The translations under genes and the position numbers were made by a program. The notes under the pieces were generated by a model. It saw nothing but the letters and a program-made list of their open reading frames with translations, was not told the DNA's origin and did not search any database. Of a stretch of DNA of 64,000 bases, positions 44,037 to 56,075 are shown one piece after another. Positions within the stretch are counted from its first letter, which is position 1, and each line of letters opens with the position of its first letter. This DNA comes from Sternotherus odoratus (taxonomy: Eukaryota; Chordata; Testudines; Kinosternidae), in contig JAVMKO010000021.1 of assembly GCA_032164245.1 (NCBI GenBank), positions 13,956,285 to 14,020,284 on the forward strand, given 5' to 3'.

Positions 44037-44387
44037 TGTAGCCTAGCTGATTAACTTGCTTGTGTGTATCTATAGAGAGACCTTTTCTATAGCTTAAGTG
44101 TCTGGTTTATTGTAATAGGTTTATAAATGTATATTAAAGGAAGTTTGGCAAGAAACCTACAGGCCAAAACCCTGTATGTTAATAACCCAGGTTATCAAGG
44201 AGGGGTATGTGAATATTAACCAGAGCTTTGTTGCATATAATACTATATTACCAGATGTATCTTTTGAAGAGCAGTTATGCAATTGTAACTTCGGAACTCT
44301 GATTATTTGACCACTTACGATCTCATTGATGTGAATAAAAAGTCTTTAAGGCTGTATCTGTCTCAGTGTGAGCTTCCTGTCATACCC
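44037..44387 (+). mobile_element. possible solo LTR (AT-rich)
   Basis: A sharply AT-rich island inside GC-rich DNA. It begins TGTAGCCTAG, contains TATAAATGTATATTAAA near 44,123, then GTGAATAAAAAGTC (AATAAA at 44,334-44,339) followed 30 bp later by a GT-rich CTGTATCTGTCTCAGTGTGAG and ends near CTTCCTGTCA. Promoter-like, polyadenylation-like and GU-rich signals in this order are typical of an LTR. I could not find a clean target duplication, so this is tentative. Confidence 0.35.
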
Positions 44388-44408
44388 CCGAGGGGGCCTT
44401 GGTAAATT

Positions 44409-44586
44409 CTGTGGAGCCTGATTCTGGACAAGAACTTTTATTTTCCGATCAAACAGATTGGTGAGCCTAAACTCATAGAAATGAATATTAATAATTCATT
44501 ACGATTAATATTATTACTTAATACAATAGAATTAAATTGAACAATTACATTACTATAACTAACACACCCTAAATCAGGCTCCACAG
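44409..44586. mobile_element. 178 bp hairpin (MITE-like) element
   Basis: CTGTGGAGCCTGATT (44,409-44,423) is repeated as its exact reverse complement AATCAGGCTCCACAG (44,572-44,586). The 148 bp between them is very AT-rich, with repeated ATTAATAAT-type words. A perfect 15 bp inverted terminal repeat of this size fits a MITE, or an extruding cruciform. Confidence 0.6.
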
Positions 44587-45547
44587 TTCCTGGGCGTCAC
44601 GCAGTCCCAGAATTATCTGGTCTCCACCCCGCAGGGGAGACAGCCAGCTATCCCACCCAGCACAGGCGCCATGCTGCAGCAAAAGATTATTCCAAGCAAA
44701 GCCTGACTCGCCTGGTTGTAAATCCATCCTAGAAATGTGCAGGATTGCACAGCGGTGACTCCGTAACGTCTGAGCTGCGATCCTAACTCGGAGACGAGAC
44801 TGCTGTTCTAGTTCAAGTCCATTACGGAATTTAAATACTGTGCAACTTAATGGAGACATTTATGATTGTTCAGGACGCTGTGAACTGCTCTCCTGTTGTG
44901 CCATACAGGGACTGGAATGGCATTTGGCTCTGTGCTGTCTGGCCATAAAACCACTGGAAGATGAGGTTTATCTTCGGAGCATGCTGCGTGGGATGTCTAC
45001 CCAGCCGGCCCCATGCTGCGTGAGGGCCGCGTTCCTCCACACACGGACTACCCGAAAACAGAGAGACTTGTGTCTCACGTCGGCGGCACCGCTGAAAAAC
45101 AGCCTTTAACTGCTCGTCAGAGGAGGCCAGCTTTGCAGTCCTGAGCCCGCATCTCTAATGCAGTGTGGTGGTTGCCATGTGTGTGTAGCAGCCTGGGAGA
45201 TTGGAGAAGGGCAGGGAACCACTAAAAGCTTCCCCCCCCCCCCCATCCATTACTGCCCTTCAACTCCGGCCGGGCCCCCTGCCCTCATCCTGCAGGGCCA
45301 AGCACAGCAATAATGAACCCAGGAGGGGGCTGTTGGAGCAAAGAGACTGAGCCAACCGGGGACACCCCCCTCCCCCCGCCGGGGCTAATGCCAGCATCTC
45401 CCCAGAGCAGCACACGCCAGCTGACAGCACCACCTCTGGAACCTGTATGTCATGGGCCATTTGTCCAGTGTAACATAGTGAAGGCTGGTGTCAAACTGCC
45501 CCCACCCCTGAGCTCCAGGCCTCGCTGGTCTCTGGGTTCCCTTCAGC
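44587..45547. other. intergenic, no gene recognised
   Basis: Unique-looking GC-rich sequence with a C-run at 45,231-45,244. No exon supported. Confidence 0.4.
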
Positions 45548-45681
45548 TAGGGGGACCAGACTGCAAGTGTGAAAAATCAGGATGCGGTGTGTGTGTGGGG
45601 GGGTTGTTATAGGCGCCTGTATAAGAAAAAGACCCAAAAATCGGGACTGTGCCTATAAAATCGGGATATCTGGTCACCCTA
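45548..45681. mobile_element. Tc1/mariner-type MITE, copy 1
   Basis: Inverted ends TAGGGGGACCAGACTG and ATCTGGTCACCCTA with TA at each border; inside are AAAAATCGGGACTGTG, AGGCGCCTGTATAAGAAAAAG and the inverse CGGGATATC. The TA borders fit Tc1/mariner-type target duplication. Same family as 58,446-58,546. Confidence 0.7.
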
Positions 45682-46589
45682 CCTCCGGCCCGTCACAGCG
45701 TGACGCTGTCGCCATGGGAACATGCCAGGTCTGCTTAGACCTCCCCCCACATCCCCTCAAACAAAAAAGTAACTTGATTATTATGGGATATACATCCTGA
45801 AACACATCCGCTCACCCTGCAAATGGCACGATCAGGGCTGCAGCTCAACTTGGATGGCCAGCTCCTTGGGGCACCTCAGGGCCCTGGGCCGGGGGTGGGG
45901 TTCCTAGAAACTGCCGCACTACAAATAACAACAAACACACACACCACGGGGGCCCAGCGTTTCAATGGTCTTGAGGCACAGTCACTCAGCCCTGCAACGC
46001 CTGACAGATTTGGGAGCTTGCCATGGGGATTGTGGCTCACAAGTGCGCTTTGGGACCATAAATCTGTTCGGCGGTGCAAGGCTGAGCACAGCAATGTCTC
46101 AAGAACCTCTTTAAACCTCTGGGCGCTCGTGTTTCGTGAGCTGGGCTGCAGGGGGAAGGAGCTCACGGATGTCATGTCTCCACTGCTCCTCCTCCATCGG
46201 GCAGTTGCTTTGGCTTGTGGCTCAATGTGCCGTATGACAATGGGTTTTAGTCTAGAGCGCATGGGGATGGCTAGACATTGGACCCCGCTCTTCTCCCAGG
46301 GGTGCTGCCCTTGGGACCATGCGTGGGAATGAGGTGCTTTGTCGAAGCCACAGTCTCCCGGGCAAAGGCCCCAGGCTTTAGGGTAGGCACCACATGTGCC
46401 AAGGGGGTGAGAGAATGGAGGGGAGCTGGAGAACGCTGCTACGTAGCCCATGGTACGAACACAGACCCCACGCCTGCCGCAGCGTTCGCCACGTCTGCCT
46501 CTCCGCCTGCCCAGCCGGCTCAAAGCCGATGCGGGGCGGGGGTTGGGGGGGGTCACAGGGCCTCTTTTTGCCTTGGTAAAAATGTCTGA
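45682..46589. other. intergenic, no gene recognised
   Basis: GC-rich; long frames on both strands (169 codons plus at 45,823, 264 codons minus at 45,876-46,670) run antisense to each other and show no domain, so I reject them as genes. Confidence 0.4.
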
Positions 46590-46812
46590 GCCAACTTCCT
46601 CCTCCGCCTCTCCCCTGCATTCCTTTCTCTGTCTTTCCTTCCCTGGGCAGGTCAGCTGACCTCTCTCCAACAGGTTCAGAGGTAGAGAGGTGGGGGGAAG
46701 GGACAGGGCGTTGCCTGCTCTCTTACACTATCAGCCCCTATTCCTTCACACAGACACTTAGAAATGCATAGGGGAAACTGAGGCACATACACAGTATTCC
46801 TACTCCATCACA
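46590..46812 (-). mobile_element. partial LTR of the ERV-L-like family
   Basis: Ends (plus strand) with the family's hallmark: CCTATTCCTTCACACAGACACTTAGAAATGCATAGGGG...ACTGAGGCACATACACAGTATTCCTACTCCATCACA. Only the portion that would be the U3 side on the minus strand is recognisable; the TGTCACGGAGCG edge is missing or too diverged. Confidence 0.75.
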
Positions 46813-48813
46813 GTGCCATCCTGCCGTGGCCCCAGGAGACTGGCCCCAATCCCGGCCTTCTGGGAGCCAGGGCCAGTCTGTCCACGCTTATCACTGCCCC
46901 TTTCCAAGGGTCTCTGCTACTCAAGCAGGCCACAGGCAGGGCCCTGCAGACCCGAGGCGAGGTTTGGAGGGAGGAGCCATGTCCTGGGTGTGGGAGGGTG
47001 GCAGAATTGGGACTTGAACCCACTTCACCAGAATCCCAGTCCAGGGCACAAGACCAGCCTGCGTCTCTCTGAGCTGGAACTTGTCCTTCCGCAGCCAAAC
47101 CACATGCCCACAAGAACAATTTTTCCAGCCTTTGCTCCAGGTAGAAGAGATGTCAGACATCTATTTCCCCATTCCTGCTCCTGCGGCACAGCCCCCTCTG
47201 ACAGAGAGACCTTCTCTTCCTGCCTTTCTCTGCGTGGCCGAGAGCACACGGTCCATTCAGTAAAGCCCAGCCGGTGAGCGTGCACGGAGCCACCACCCCG
47301 GCAAATTACTCTCCTTATTCGGATGATCAGCGTGTATGGCCCATTTGCAGAAGTGGCGGGAGAAGTACGACTTCCCCAGAGAATTGCCCATGGCTCATTA
47401 CAGGCTTTTTACTAACACAGCATGTCTGGAACGGGTCAACTGCCGGCCAGGGGACAGGCCAACCAAGAGCAGAAACTTAGGCAATGTCCCTGTTTGTTGC
47501 AATTAACCAGTTAACAAGCTGGAACTTCAAAGTTCACCTCCAGCTAATGGGTTACTAGATTTTCACTGTGAAAATAGCACCGCGCTTTTCTGGACAATGA
47601 TTATTAATGAGGCCATAAAGCCAGCGTCATTGCTGGGATCAGGTAATTGCTAGGAACTTACTGTGAGCGCGGATGAGGAGCTGAAGTCGAGGGGTTCCCA
47701 GAGTGAGGATGTTAAGACCAGGGACAGTCCGGCCCGGTTCCTCTCTCTGCCTCCTTGGCCGGGGTCTCATGATCCCCTGAGGGGGAGGCGTTCCCAGCGC
47801 TCCATGCAGAGCAAGGCCGAGGGTCAGTGCCGGTCAAGAGGAGCGCTCTGGGCAGGTTTACCTGGCTCCCCTGGGCAGCATTTTTGGGCCCTCGCCCCTC
47901 TTTGTGAGCCAACACCACCATGGAGTGAGCAGAGGACAATGGTCCCAGGGCCCCTCACTCTTCCCTCGGGGCACTTCATGGAGCTTAAGGCAGACGGGAC
48001 CATTAGACCAGGCTCCGGTTCCCCCTCCAGTGTTTGTTGTCAGACGGGGGTCGAGGTGCAATGAAGTCTGAGGACCCCTGGGATAGACCTTTCGGGGAGG
48101 ATCCAGCCAGGCTACCAAAGGAGCAGGTGTAGCTCCGGCACACAGTGGCTTTCCTTTGGTGGGAACTAGCCAGGATGGTGGCTGTTTTGGGGCAGACATT
48201 TTTCAGAGGGTCATTTCTCCTGGGAGTGGTACCATGCGACGAATGTTGTTGAAGAGGCAAGACATACGCCCGGGAATGGTTGGGGCTGTAGCTCTCCTCT
48301 GCCGCGTTGCAGGGTCTGTTCTAGGAGGAGTTGATGCGGGGGGTTGGGGAGTTGTACAGAAACTATCTGCAGAGCAGTCAGCTGCCTCGGTCTGGGGTGG
48401 GGGGGAGGAGCCCCAAAGTCAATGTCAGCTTGTGGAACCAGCCCCTGTCCTGGGGGCCGGCTCTAAAACTGCACAGCTAGGAGGAGACGCGTCCAGCGGG
48501 AGTAGAGCGGAGAGACAGAGACACTGTTCAATGCAACAACTTCATCCAATAAGCCAGAAAACCAGCTTCCACTTTAGCCAATTCCGGGAATCGCTCTAGC
48601 GTGGCTCAGTGGGATGGAGATCCACCAGCAGGGGAACTATTTCCTGAGCCGCAGAGGGGCAGGAGCCCAATTCAGCCCATTAATTAATGCCAGATAATTA
48701 GACAGTTGTTGGGCTGTAACAACTCAGTTCCTGGCAATGTTCCCTTCTCTACATGAAACACTAAGTCAGAGACAAGGTTTGTCAGGCAAAAGATGGGGGC
48801 TGGGCTTGGGGGT
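46813..48813. other. intergenic, no gene recognised
   Basis: About 2 kb. 46,995-47,080 has antisense MIR-like words (GCAGAATTGGGACTTGAACCC). No exon supported; open frames overlap on both strands. Confidence 0.4.
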
Positions 48814-49000
48814 TTACAGCTCCAGACTCTCCCTCCGGAGATCTGAGTTCAAGTCCCAGCTCTGCCAGAGACTCTCTGGGTGACCGTGGGCAAGTCTCTT
48901 AATCTCTCTGTGCCTCCGTTCACCCTGCCTGGAATGGGAGAATGGTACTTCCCACTGCGTGGCCGGGGGTGTTGGGAGGTCCAAACCAGGCGTGTTGGTG
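48814..49000 (+). mobile_element. MIR SINE
   Basis: Ordered MIR blocks are readable: CTCCAGACTC, GAGTTCAAGTCCCAGCTCTGCC, CTCTGGGTGACCGTGGGCAAGTC, TCTTAATCTCTCTGTGCCTC and GGAATGGGAGAATGGTAC. This is an ancient tRNA-derived CORE-SINE shared across amniotes. Confidence 0.8.
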
Positions 49001-50617
49001 ATATTGAAAGTATCACATGATCTTTCAGAAGGGCTATATCTTGGGCACCTCTGGCTCAAACACTCTCCCCCCCCCCGCCCCAAATTTGGCTCACTCACCC
49101 TACCCCAGATGGCCATGGGGCATAGCGATTTTCAAGACACTCTGTGTAAGGGTGAGGATTTCAGAGTACTGCACCTAGAGGGGAAAATACTTGTTCAACA
49201 GTGAGTTTCAACCTAACGCTAGCAGGGCTCCTGCTCCTACAGGCAGGGCATGGTTCGGTTCCTGGGCCAGGCTGTACCATACTGACCCCCCCCCCCGCCC
49301 CCCCCCCCCCCGGCTGGTGAGCTCCCGTGGAGGGGCTGGGGTGCAGCAAAAGAGCATCGTCCCCTGGTGATTAGTGAGCCCCGCACCCCCCGGTGCAGAC
49401 AGGCTCCTCGATCAGTCCCCACCACGCCAGCCTGCCCCCCAGACGAGGGCCGCCCCCAGGACAGGGGTTCTCAGTCTATTTACCATTGTGGGCAGCCTGT
49501 GCAGCGCTCTGTGTGTTCTGTGGGCAGCACCACACAACACACACACTCCCCTGAGGGTGTCCCGCCGGCTGCAGGGAGCACAAGTGGCGGCAGGCCGAGG
49601 GCCACTGGCCTAGGCATCTACACTCACTCCCCCCCCCCACCCCACCCCCAGCTGGACTCGCGCTTTCCCCAGCATCCTGGAGAGCAGACCAGCGAGGCCC
49701 TTGGCACAGAGGAAAAGTGATGGAGCCAATGCGAGACGAGCGGCAGGGCCCCACTCCTGCAAACAAGCATGCACCTGACATTACTGCCATCAGCAGGACC
49801 AAGAAGATACTGACCCCTCTGTCCCAGCTGGAGGGGCGAGTGCACTAGCCCCTGGACTTGCTAAAGCCTCTGATGATTCCTTGACAGCGCCCGTGTGATC
49901 GGCGGAGACAGCTCCTGGTGGAGGCCAGCTGAATTAATTGGTAGACTCGGGGGAGCGCAGAGGAGTTCACCCATTTTCGTTTCCGTTCAGCTTCCTTCTA
50001 GCAGCTGTCGCTCCTGCCAGGAGGCTGAAAGGGGCTTTTGTTGATGTAGATTGAGCATTAATATTCAAGGCCCTGGAGAGAAGAAACAGGGGCGGAGGAA
50101 GAGTCCCACTGAATCGCTTATTTCTAAAGGCCTAGTTCTGTGCTGCGTTTGCATTTTACGTGCCGGCTGTACGCGGCTTCATTTACTCAATAAAACAATT
50201 ACCGGCTTCACGCACCGGCCTCTTCGGTGGTTTTCCCTCTACCCCATCCCTCCCCCCACACTGACCCACAGTAAGAGCCCAACAGCTTGAATCTGTATGG
50301 ACAGTGAGCCCGCTCTGCTGATCCCGCCACGGTCACCCGCCCTTTGGAATAACGTGGAGGGAACCTTCCCCTTCTGAACAGCTGGAGATGACTCTGCACC
50401 CGCGAAAGTACCCGGGACGGAGCCTTGAGGTAGAACCCAGGGCAAGAGAGATCACTGACCGGCTTCCACTCCCCCGCCAGGCTCTGCAGCAGGAGGGGAG
50501 GGTCTCTTTTCAGCATAAACTATTGACACATTCTGTCACACCTTGCCAGAGCTTAAACTACTAATTGGCTGATAATTGCCATCTGTGCTAATTGGTGCAT
50601 TTCACGGGAGCACCTGA
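49001..50617. other. intergenic, C-run rich, no gene recognised
   Basis: Contains the longest C-runs of the window (49,287-49,312, two blocks of 11-13 C split by one G; also 49,066-49,075 and 49,630-49,638). Plus-strand AATAAA words at about 50,190 and 50,618 could serve a convergent transcript, but I see no exon for one. Confidence 0.4.
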
Positions 50618-50740
50618 AATAAACCCACACAGACAAGTCGTGGCACAGCTGGCATTGGGTTTCATATAGGATCTCTTTATTGCAACCTTCAACCATGAGT
50701 CAATACATACAAAATTAACAAATGTCAATAGAGCTTTATT
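50618..50740 (-). promoter_or_regulatory. candidate polyadenylation site on EPHA10 strand
   Basis: Minus-strand AATAAA occurs at 50,740-50,735 and 50,681-50,676. After the second comes a GU-rich TTGTCTGTGTGGG (complement at 50,624-50,636) 40-52 bases downstream, the usual position of a cleavage-stimulating element. The preceding minus-strand sequence is AT-rich with TGTAAATA and TATATATTTTTATAAG words typical of distal 3' UTRs. No transcript evidence, so whether it belongs to EPHA10 is inference. Confidence 0.4.
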
Positions 50741-53700
50741 AATTATATTATTATTCCAAAACAATAGTGATTCCTGGAGACGCCGGACTAGAATTCAAAT
50801 CGTGAAATGTACAGTGTCCCTTGTGTTCTTATATTACATTTGTTTGAAACTTATAAAAATATATATTGACTTTTCCCGTATGTATTTACAATATATAACA
50901 CGTGGTTAATGAATATCAAAAAACCTAAACTGCTGAACCAACTTGATTCCACTTGTGGTTCGGGAGGGGGAGGGCGAGTCTTTAATACCTCGCTAGTTTG
51001 AACACACGCGCTCTTGTTAAATCAAAGGATGGAGCTCATTGTATCGAGCACTTTGGATCATGCTCATTTCAGCCTGTCGCCTCCCTCGGGTCTCGTGGGT
51101 ACCGGCGCTATTGAATAAGATGCTAGTTTTCCTACTTCAAAACCTCCCCCCTCAATATCCCCCAGCAGAGAGACACCCCCTGGCCCCGCCCCACTTTGGT
51201 GTGGGATTACGGGACTTGTGGCCATTCCAGAGACCTGATCATATTAGGCCCGGGCCACATTGCGCAGGGCCCGACCCTCCCTGTGAAGTCCTTCAGGACA
51301 GGGCCTGCCTGAAGACAAGCGGGTTTAACAAACAATGGGAGAGGAGGAGACCCGCTCCGACTGGCACAGCCGGGAATGCCGGTGCCACACACAGGCTCCC
51401 AACGCAGCCAATGCCAGTGCAGCTGAACAGCCGGGACCCTTTACAATTATCCCCCCCGCCCCAGGGACAGCCCAAATTGCTGCACCCCGGCAGAGTGGCA
51501 TTTCCAATGGTGAGCTATGGGTCAGGGATTATATGGAAAAGCCCTTCAGTGTTGCTCCCTGCTAGTGGCTTGAGGGGGCCATTATGCTACCAGGGGCAAG
51601 GGGTGGAAAGATGACCCCGAGGAAGTCAATAATATCCCCTAGCATGAGAAGGGGCTCACAGGCTCAGGTCTGCTCCACGCACTGCCTGACACATTCTCGG
51701 AGCCTCCAGTCTTTGGCCACTGGGAGATCAGCTACTTATGTACAAGATAATGGCCTCGAAGGTCAAAGGTACAGACCAGAAACTCCGATTTGGGTTCAGT
51801 GGCTTTTCCCACTCCTGGAGCAGGGGAGAGGAAGACCAGAGCACAGTCCTACGTGGGTGGGATTCTGCCACCCACACAGATCCTCGGTGCCTTGGCCGGA
51901 TTAATGTCTCCCATCTAATCCTCTTGTAATTGCATTTATTAGCTGCAGTAAAGCCTGCGGATTACCAAAAAGTGTTCGTTCTTCTCCTCTCTACACTAAT
52001 GCCCCCATGGGAAAGAGAGGGAGCATTAAACCTTCCTACAGCCCAAGTGATCAGGGCATCCCTGTGAGAAACAGAGGAGGGAAGCCGGTTCTCGCTGTGT
52101 CAAAGGTTGGATGGGAAAGAAAATCAATTCCCTTGGTGGAGCAGCTGACAAACAGTGCTGCTAATTCATTGAATTATAAGGCGCTGAACACAGCCCTAAA
52201 GATTAGCTACTAATGGGATAGACGTTTATATTAAAAATAGAACAACCGTCTATAACTGGGGCCCTACCAAATTCACAGCCATGAAAAACACATCACAGAC
52301 CGTGAAATCCGGCCTTTGGTGGGCTTGTACCCCCTACTAGAGAGATTTCACGGGGGAGACCAGCGCTTCTGAAATTGGGGACTTGACCCGAAAGGGAGTT
52401 GTGGGGAGGGGGCAAGTGGTTATTTTACAGGGGTCACAGTATTGCCACCCTTACTTCTGCGCTGCTGTGTTCAGAGCTGGGCGGCCGGACAGGACTGGCT
52501 GAGGACGGAGAGCCCGGCTTTGCAGGCAGCGGCACAGTAGTAAGGGTGGCAACGTTCTGTCTTGTTTCTGCTGACACAGACACCATTGGATGGACTACAA
52601 GAAACAAAGAGCCCCTTCCAATGACCACGCTTGAGCCCCTCACAAGAGATAGCCAGAAAAGTAATTAAACTCCCAGATTCACTTGGGAAACCGGTGGAGT
52701 CCAGTTAACATGAGACACAGCAGTTTGCGATTCTGCTTATAATTGGGAAGAACATTTGGAAGATTAATTCAATGGGTGAAACACTAGAATAAATTGTTAA
52801 AGAAATTGTGTGGCATGTTTTGCAGACCTCAGTTCATTCGTGTAGCCATACCCTGCGCCCTTTCCAATCTTTCAACACCTGTTTAAAGAGTAGACCCCAG
52901 AGCCGGACCTGTTATTCCAGAAATGGTCTCCACAGCCTCTCTGCGCACCATTCAGAGTGCAGACGACCCTTAAATGATCACAGCCAAGAGGCTACAGATA
53001 CTGGGAACCCAAGGGAAGATTTCAAATGCAATGAAATGATCAGGAATCAAGTTGGTTCAATTTCTTACCTAGAGGACTAGAGTAGACTTTCTCTAGAGAT
53101 AAAGTGTAAACATAAAGAGCGTACAAATTGCACTTGATCCTTAGGATCTGGCATTTCTACCAAACAAAGGTTTCGGTTCACAATTATTATTTGTCTGGGT
53201 AGGAAACAACAGGATATTGAATAAGTGGGCTGGAATTCAATGGACCCTGAAAACAAATTCTTCCCATTAAAAGCTAACCAGGTGACATTGGGGCAGGTGT
53301 ATTTTTCTTAACTGAAGAAGTGACAAGGAGAAGGGAGTTTATCTACCCAGGGAGAGTTCCCCACCCCAGCAATGCCCCCAAGAAATGGTTGTTGAAAGGC
53401 ATGTTGTTTCCCGCATGCTCTGTAGATTTTTAGCACAAATGACAGGGCCCGTTCTGCACAGGACAATATTTCTTATCTCTTGCTTTGCACACAATTTGTG
53501 CTCTGGTTACTCCATTGTTCCTCACCTTTACTACCAGGAATTGCTTACGTTTGTCTCAGAAGCCTGCAAAGAAAGGAGGCAACTCCCACAAGGTCAGCTC
53601 GCACAGTCCGAGCCGCGGGGATTCAGGATCCTTTGACAGGAGAGTTCAGCTGTGGCATTGCCTGAAAGATTCCACATGGGCAGGAACATTACAAAGAGCT

Positions 53701-55960
53701 TTAGCCAGGACCTCTGTTGTATTTAAAATACACCCTCTTGGTGTCTAATGCAGTGACAAGATGAACACTCTCTGTACATCCATCCTCAGGGCCATACAAC
53801 TGCCCCTTGGTGGAACTAAACAGATATAAATCCAGCCTGAGGAGGCAAGGAGGCAGTACAAAATAAGCAGGAAAGCAAGCTAGCCAAGTCCCATGTAACT
53901 GTCAACAGAGAGTCACAAAACACACACACATCATTCCCCACCTTACAGGCAGTGTTCGTGAAACATTATCTGAGAAAATCCCCTCTCAGGAAGAACATGC
54001 CCATTCGCTTTGAGAATGCAACGAAACCCACATAAATCTGCCAGCAAAACCATTGGTCTTCAGGACTCCGGAATCTGAACAGATCCCACACAGCACCTGA
54101 GCCAAAACAGAATTCTACTCAAGTATGGGCAATTAAAAAAGCCCACCTTGGAGTAAATCTTTCTGAATAAAAGAAAGAGATCCCCAAATGAACAGGCTCT
54201 GCAGGGTCACCACGCCAGTGAGAGAAATGAAAACATACCATTGCCTCTTGGTTGCATCACCCCTACGAGAGCAGAAGGAAGGATGCCCAGGCAGTGGTAA
54301 ACACTGGGCCAACATTCCAGGAGAGATGAGGAGTTAAGGTCCTGTATTTAGTTTCAATTTAGTTTTCTATCCCTATGGTGCAGTCTAGTAGGCACAGCTG
54401 AATCCCAATGCAAACAGATTTCTAAATGTGCTTTGAATACTTTCCACTGCATTAATTCCCTTTGTAAATTTTTGTCTTTCACCATCAATAATTCACTTGT
54501 ACTGCTTATAGATGATAATCAAAGGCCTACAAAACTCTGCACATCCAACTGAATCCAGGCTGCAAAAAGCTATTTAATTAACTAAGTTAAAGGAAGCATG
54601 TACTGCTAAGCAAATGCAGGGTCTGATCCCTGACTGTAGTCAATGGGTGCATTTGATGTGCAAGGAATGCAGAACTGGTCTGATATTTACAATAAAACCA
54701 GGTGCTGATACTGCCTGTCTTGTCTGGATTTCATGACCGCTTCAGAGATCCCATTGGTTCATCGATTCCGTTCTGATACCCAATTCCAGAATTTCCTGTC
54801 TTGGGATCTAATCCAGCAACACCACCATTGAAATTCCCTCAAACGGACACCCCGACTGTGGCTAATCAAACCAACTCCCAAGCAGTGCAGAGCATTCTCG
54901 CCACAGACAGCGCACACAGCCCAACCCTTCCTGGTGCTACGGCACCATGCGTCTCTCCCCCAGGGACGAGCTTTGGGATGCACCGTCCGGCTCTGACACC
55001 GTATGTGATACTGATCCATGATGTGAAACATCAGGATTGTGCTACGATTTAACAGGGTGATTCTGACAAGCCAGTTCTCTTCCTGCTTCAGAGAACAGTT
55101 TTAGGGAGTTCATTGGGACAGTCTATGGGGGAGAAATGGAGACTACTCACCCGTAACCAGAGTTGTTCATTCAGTGGCTGTGGGCACGTCCCAGCACTGG
55201 GAATGGACAGAGTCCAGGTGAAGAAGAACAGATACATGCCATATTCTTCTCAATAACTCCAGACTGACTCCCTTGTTTTATCTCTCCCATTTCGGATGGA
55301 ATCTGGGAACGTTTCCCTGCCACTTTGGTTTTAATTAGTTATTTTTCACACACTTAATGAGGTAACTCGTGGAATGGAATGGATCACACTGGGGAAAAGT
55401 GGGAATTCAGAACCCCCTGAAGGCCAGGAAAGGATGGGCCAAGTCACCTTTCACAGCTGAGCCATTGGCGCGTGCTGTGCTCTGGACTCTATACAAGAGA
55501 AGGTATCGTGGGGTCAGGAAAACACATCCGCTTGTATAAAAAATACCGCTGGATTTATCAGTAGAACGCTAGATACTAAAACGCTGTCAAATCCCATTTA
55601 AAACAGTTCACAAGTGTCCAGTCCACCCTGTTAACCTAGGTACCATGAGAAACGGCATCATTGTAGCTTGACTCTCATCCTACAAAACATTGCTGGGGGA
55701 AAACACAACCAACCAAGCACACTGCACTAAACTGCTGCTGGGAGAACCCGGGACAGGAAGCGCCAACTCCTGGACTCCCTCGCTACTCTGGCTTGAGTAG
55801 CCTGCAGCAGACCTGTGCTTCCTCCCTCCCACTCCCACAGCTGCGCTCGGTCAAGTCACGGAGATTTGGTCCAGTTTAGGGGCCAGCTCCCGGCCCTGCT
55901 GCACCACTGTCCCCAGGGAGTTTGAAGTCACCACTCCGAAAGTGTCGGTCCCTGCTGGGC
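50741..55960 (-). other. EPHA10: possible long EPHA10 3' UTR
   Basis: Between the EPHA10 stop codon (55,961) and the candidate polyadenylation site there is no other exon I can support, and no nearer AATAAA on the minus strand. The nearest weaker hexamer I noticed is ATTAAA at 55,335-55,330, without an obvious GU-rich follow-up. The stretch holds one dispersed element (52,258-52,552). If the UTR ends at ATTAAA it would be about 0.6 kb; if at 50,66x about 5.3 kb. Confidence 0.35.
52258..52552. mobile_element. turtle dispersed element with internal palindrome
   Basis: GGGGCCCTACCAAATTCACAGCCATG, GATTTCACGGGGGAGACCAGCG and TTGACCCGAAAGGGAGTTG follow one another as in a common turtle repeat (from memory). 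Within it, ATTGCCACCCTTACTTCTGCGCTGC is followed about 85 bp later by the near reverse complement GTAGTAAGGGTGGCAAC, with GAGCTGGGCGGCCGG between. Confidence 0.6.
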
Positions 55961-56075
55961 TCACACCTGCACGCCTCGACCGTGCATCTGTATCACCTGG
56001 GCGCGCAGGGTCTGGATCCCACTCAGGATGGTTTTCTGATGTTCCATGGAGGTGATTCCCAGACTCAGGACATCT
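55961..56075 (-). CDS. EPHA10: EPHA10 last coding exon
   Basis: Final exon of the ephrin type-A receptor 10 pseudokinase, a single-pass plasma-membrane receptor. The acceptor TTTTCCAG ends at 56,076; the first base completes a Gln codon begun in the previous exon. It then reads DVLSLGITSMEH...ILSGIQTLRAQVIQ and ends GVQV before TGA at 55,961-55,963. The first part is the last helix of the SAM domain. The terminal V-Q-V is the carboxyl-end type seen in Eph receptors that bind PDZ proteins. From memory, human EPHA10 also ends GVQV and has DLVSLGIS at the start of this exon, which is the strongest single reason for the A10 assignment. Confidence 0.92.

Noticed and set aside
45876..46670. 264-codon minus-strand open frame
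   Set aside because: Overlaps long frames on the other strand, no domain or motif, and runs into the partial LTR.
40000..50600. Search for CDCA8 (borealin), which lies tail-to-tail with EPHA10 in mammals
   Set aside because: I found no borealin-like peptide on the plus strand. Either gene order differs, or the gene is farther away, or its short exons escaped me.
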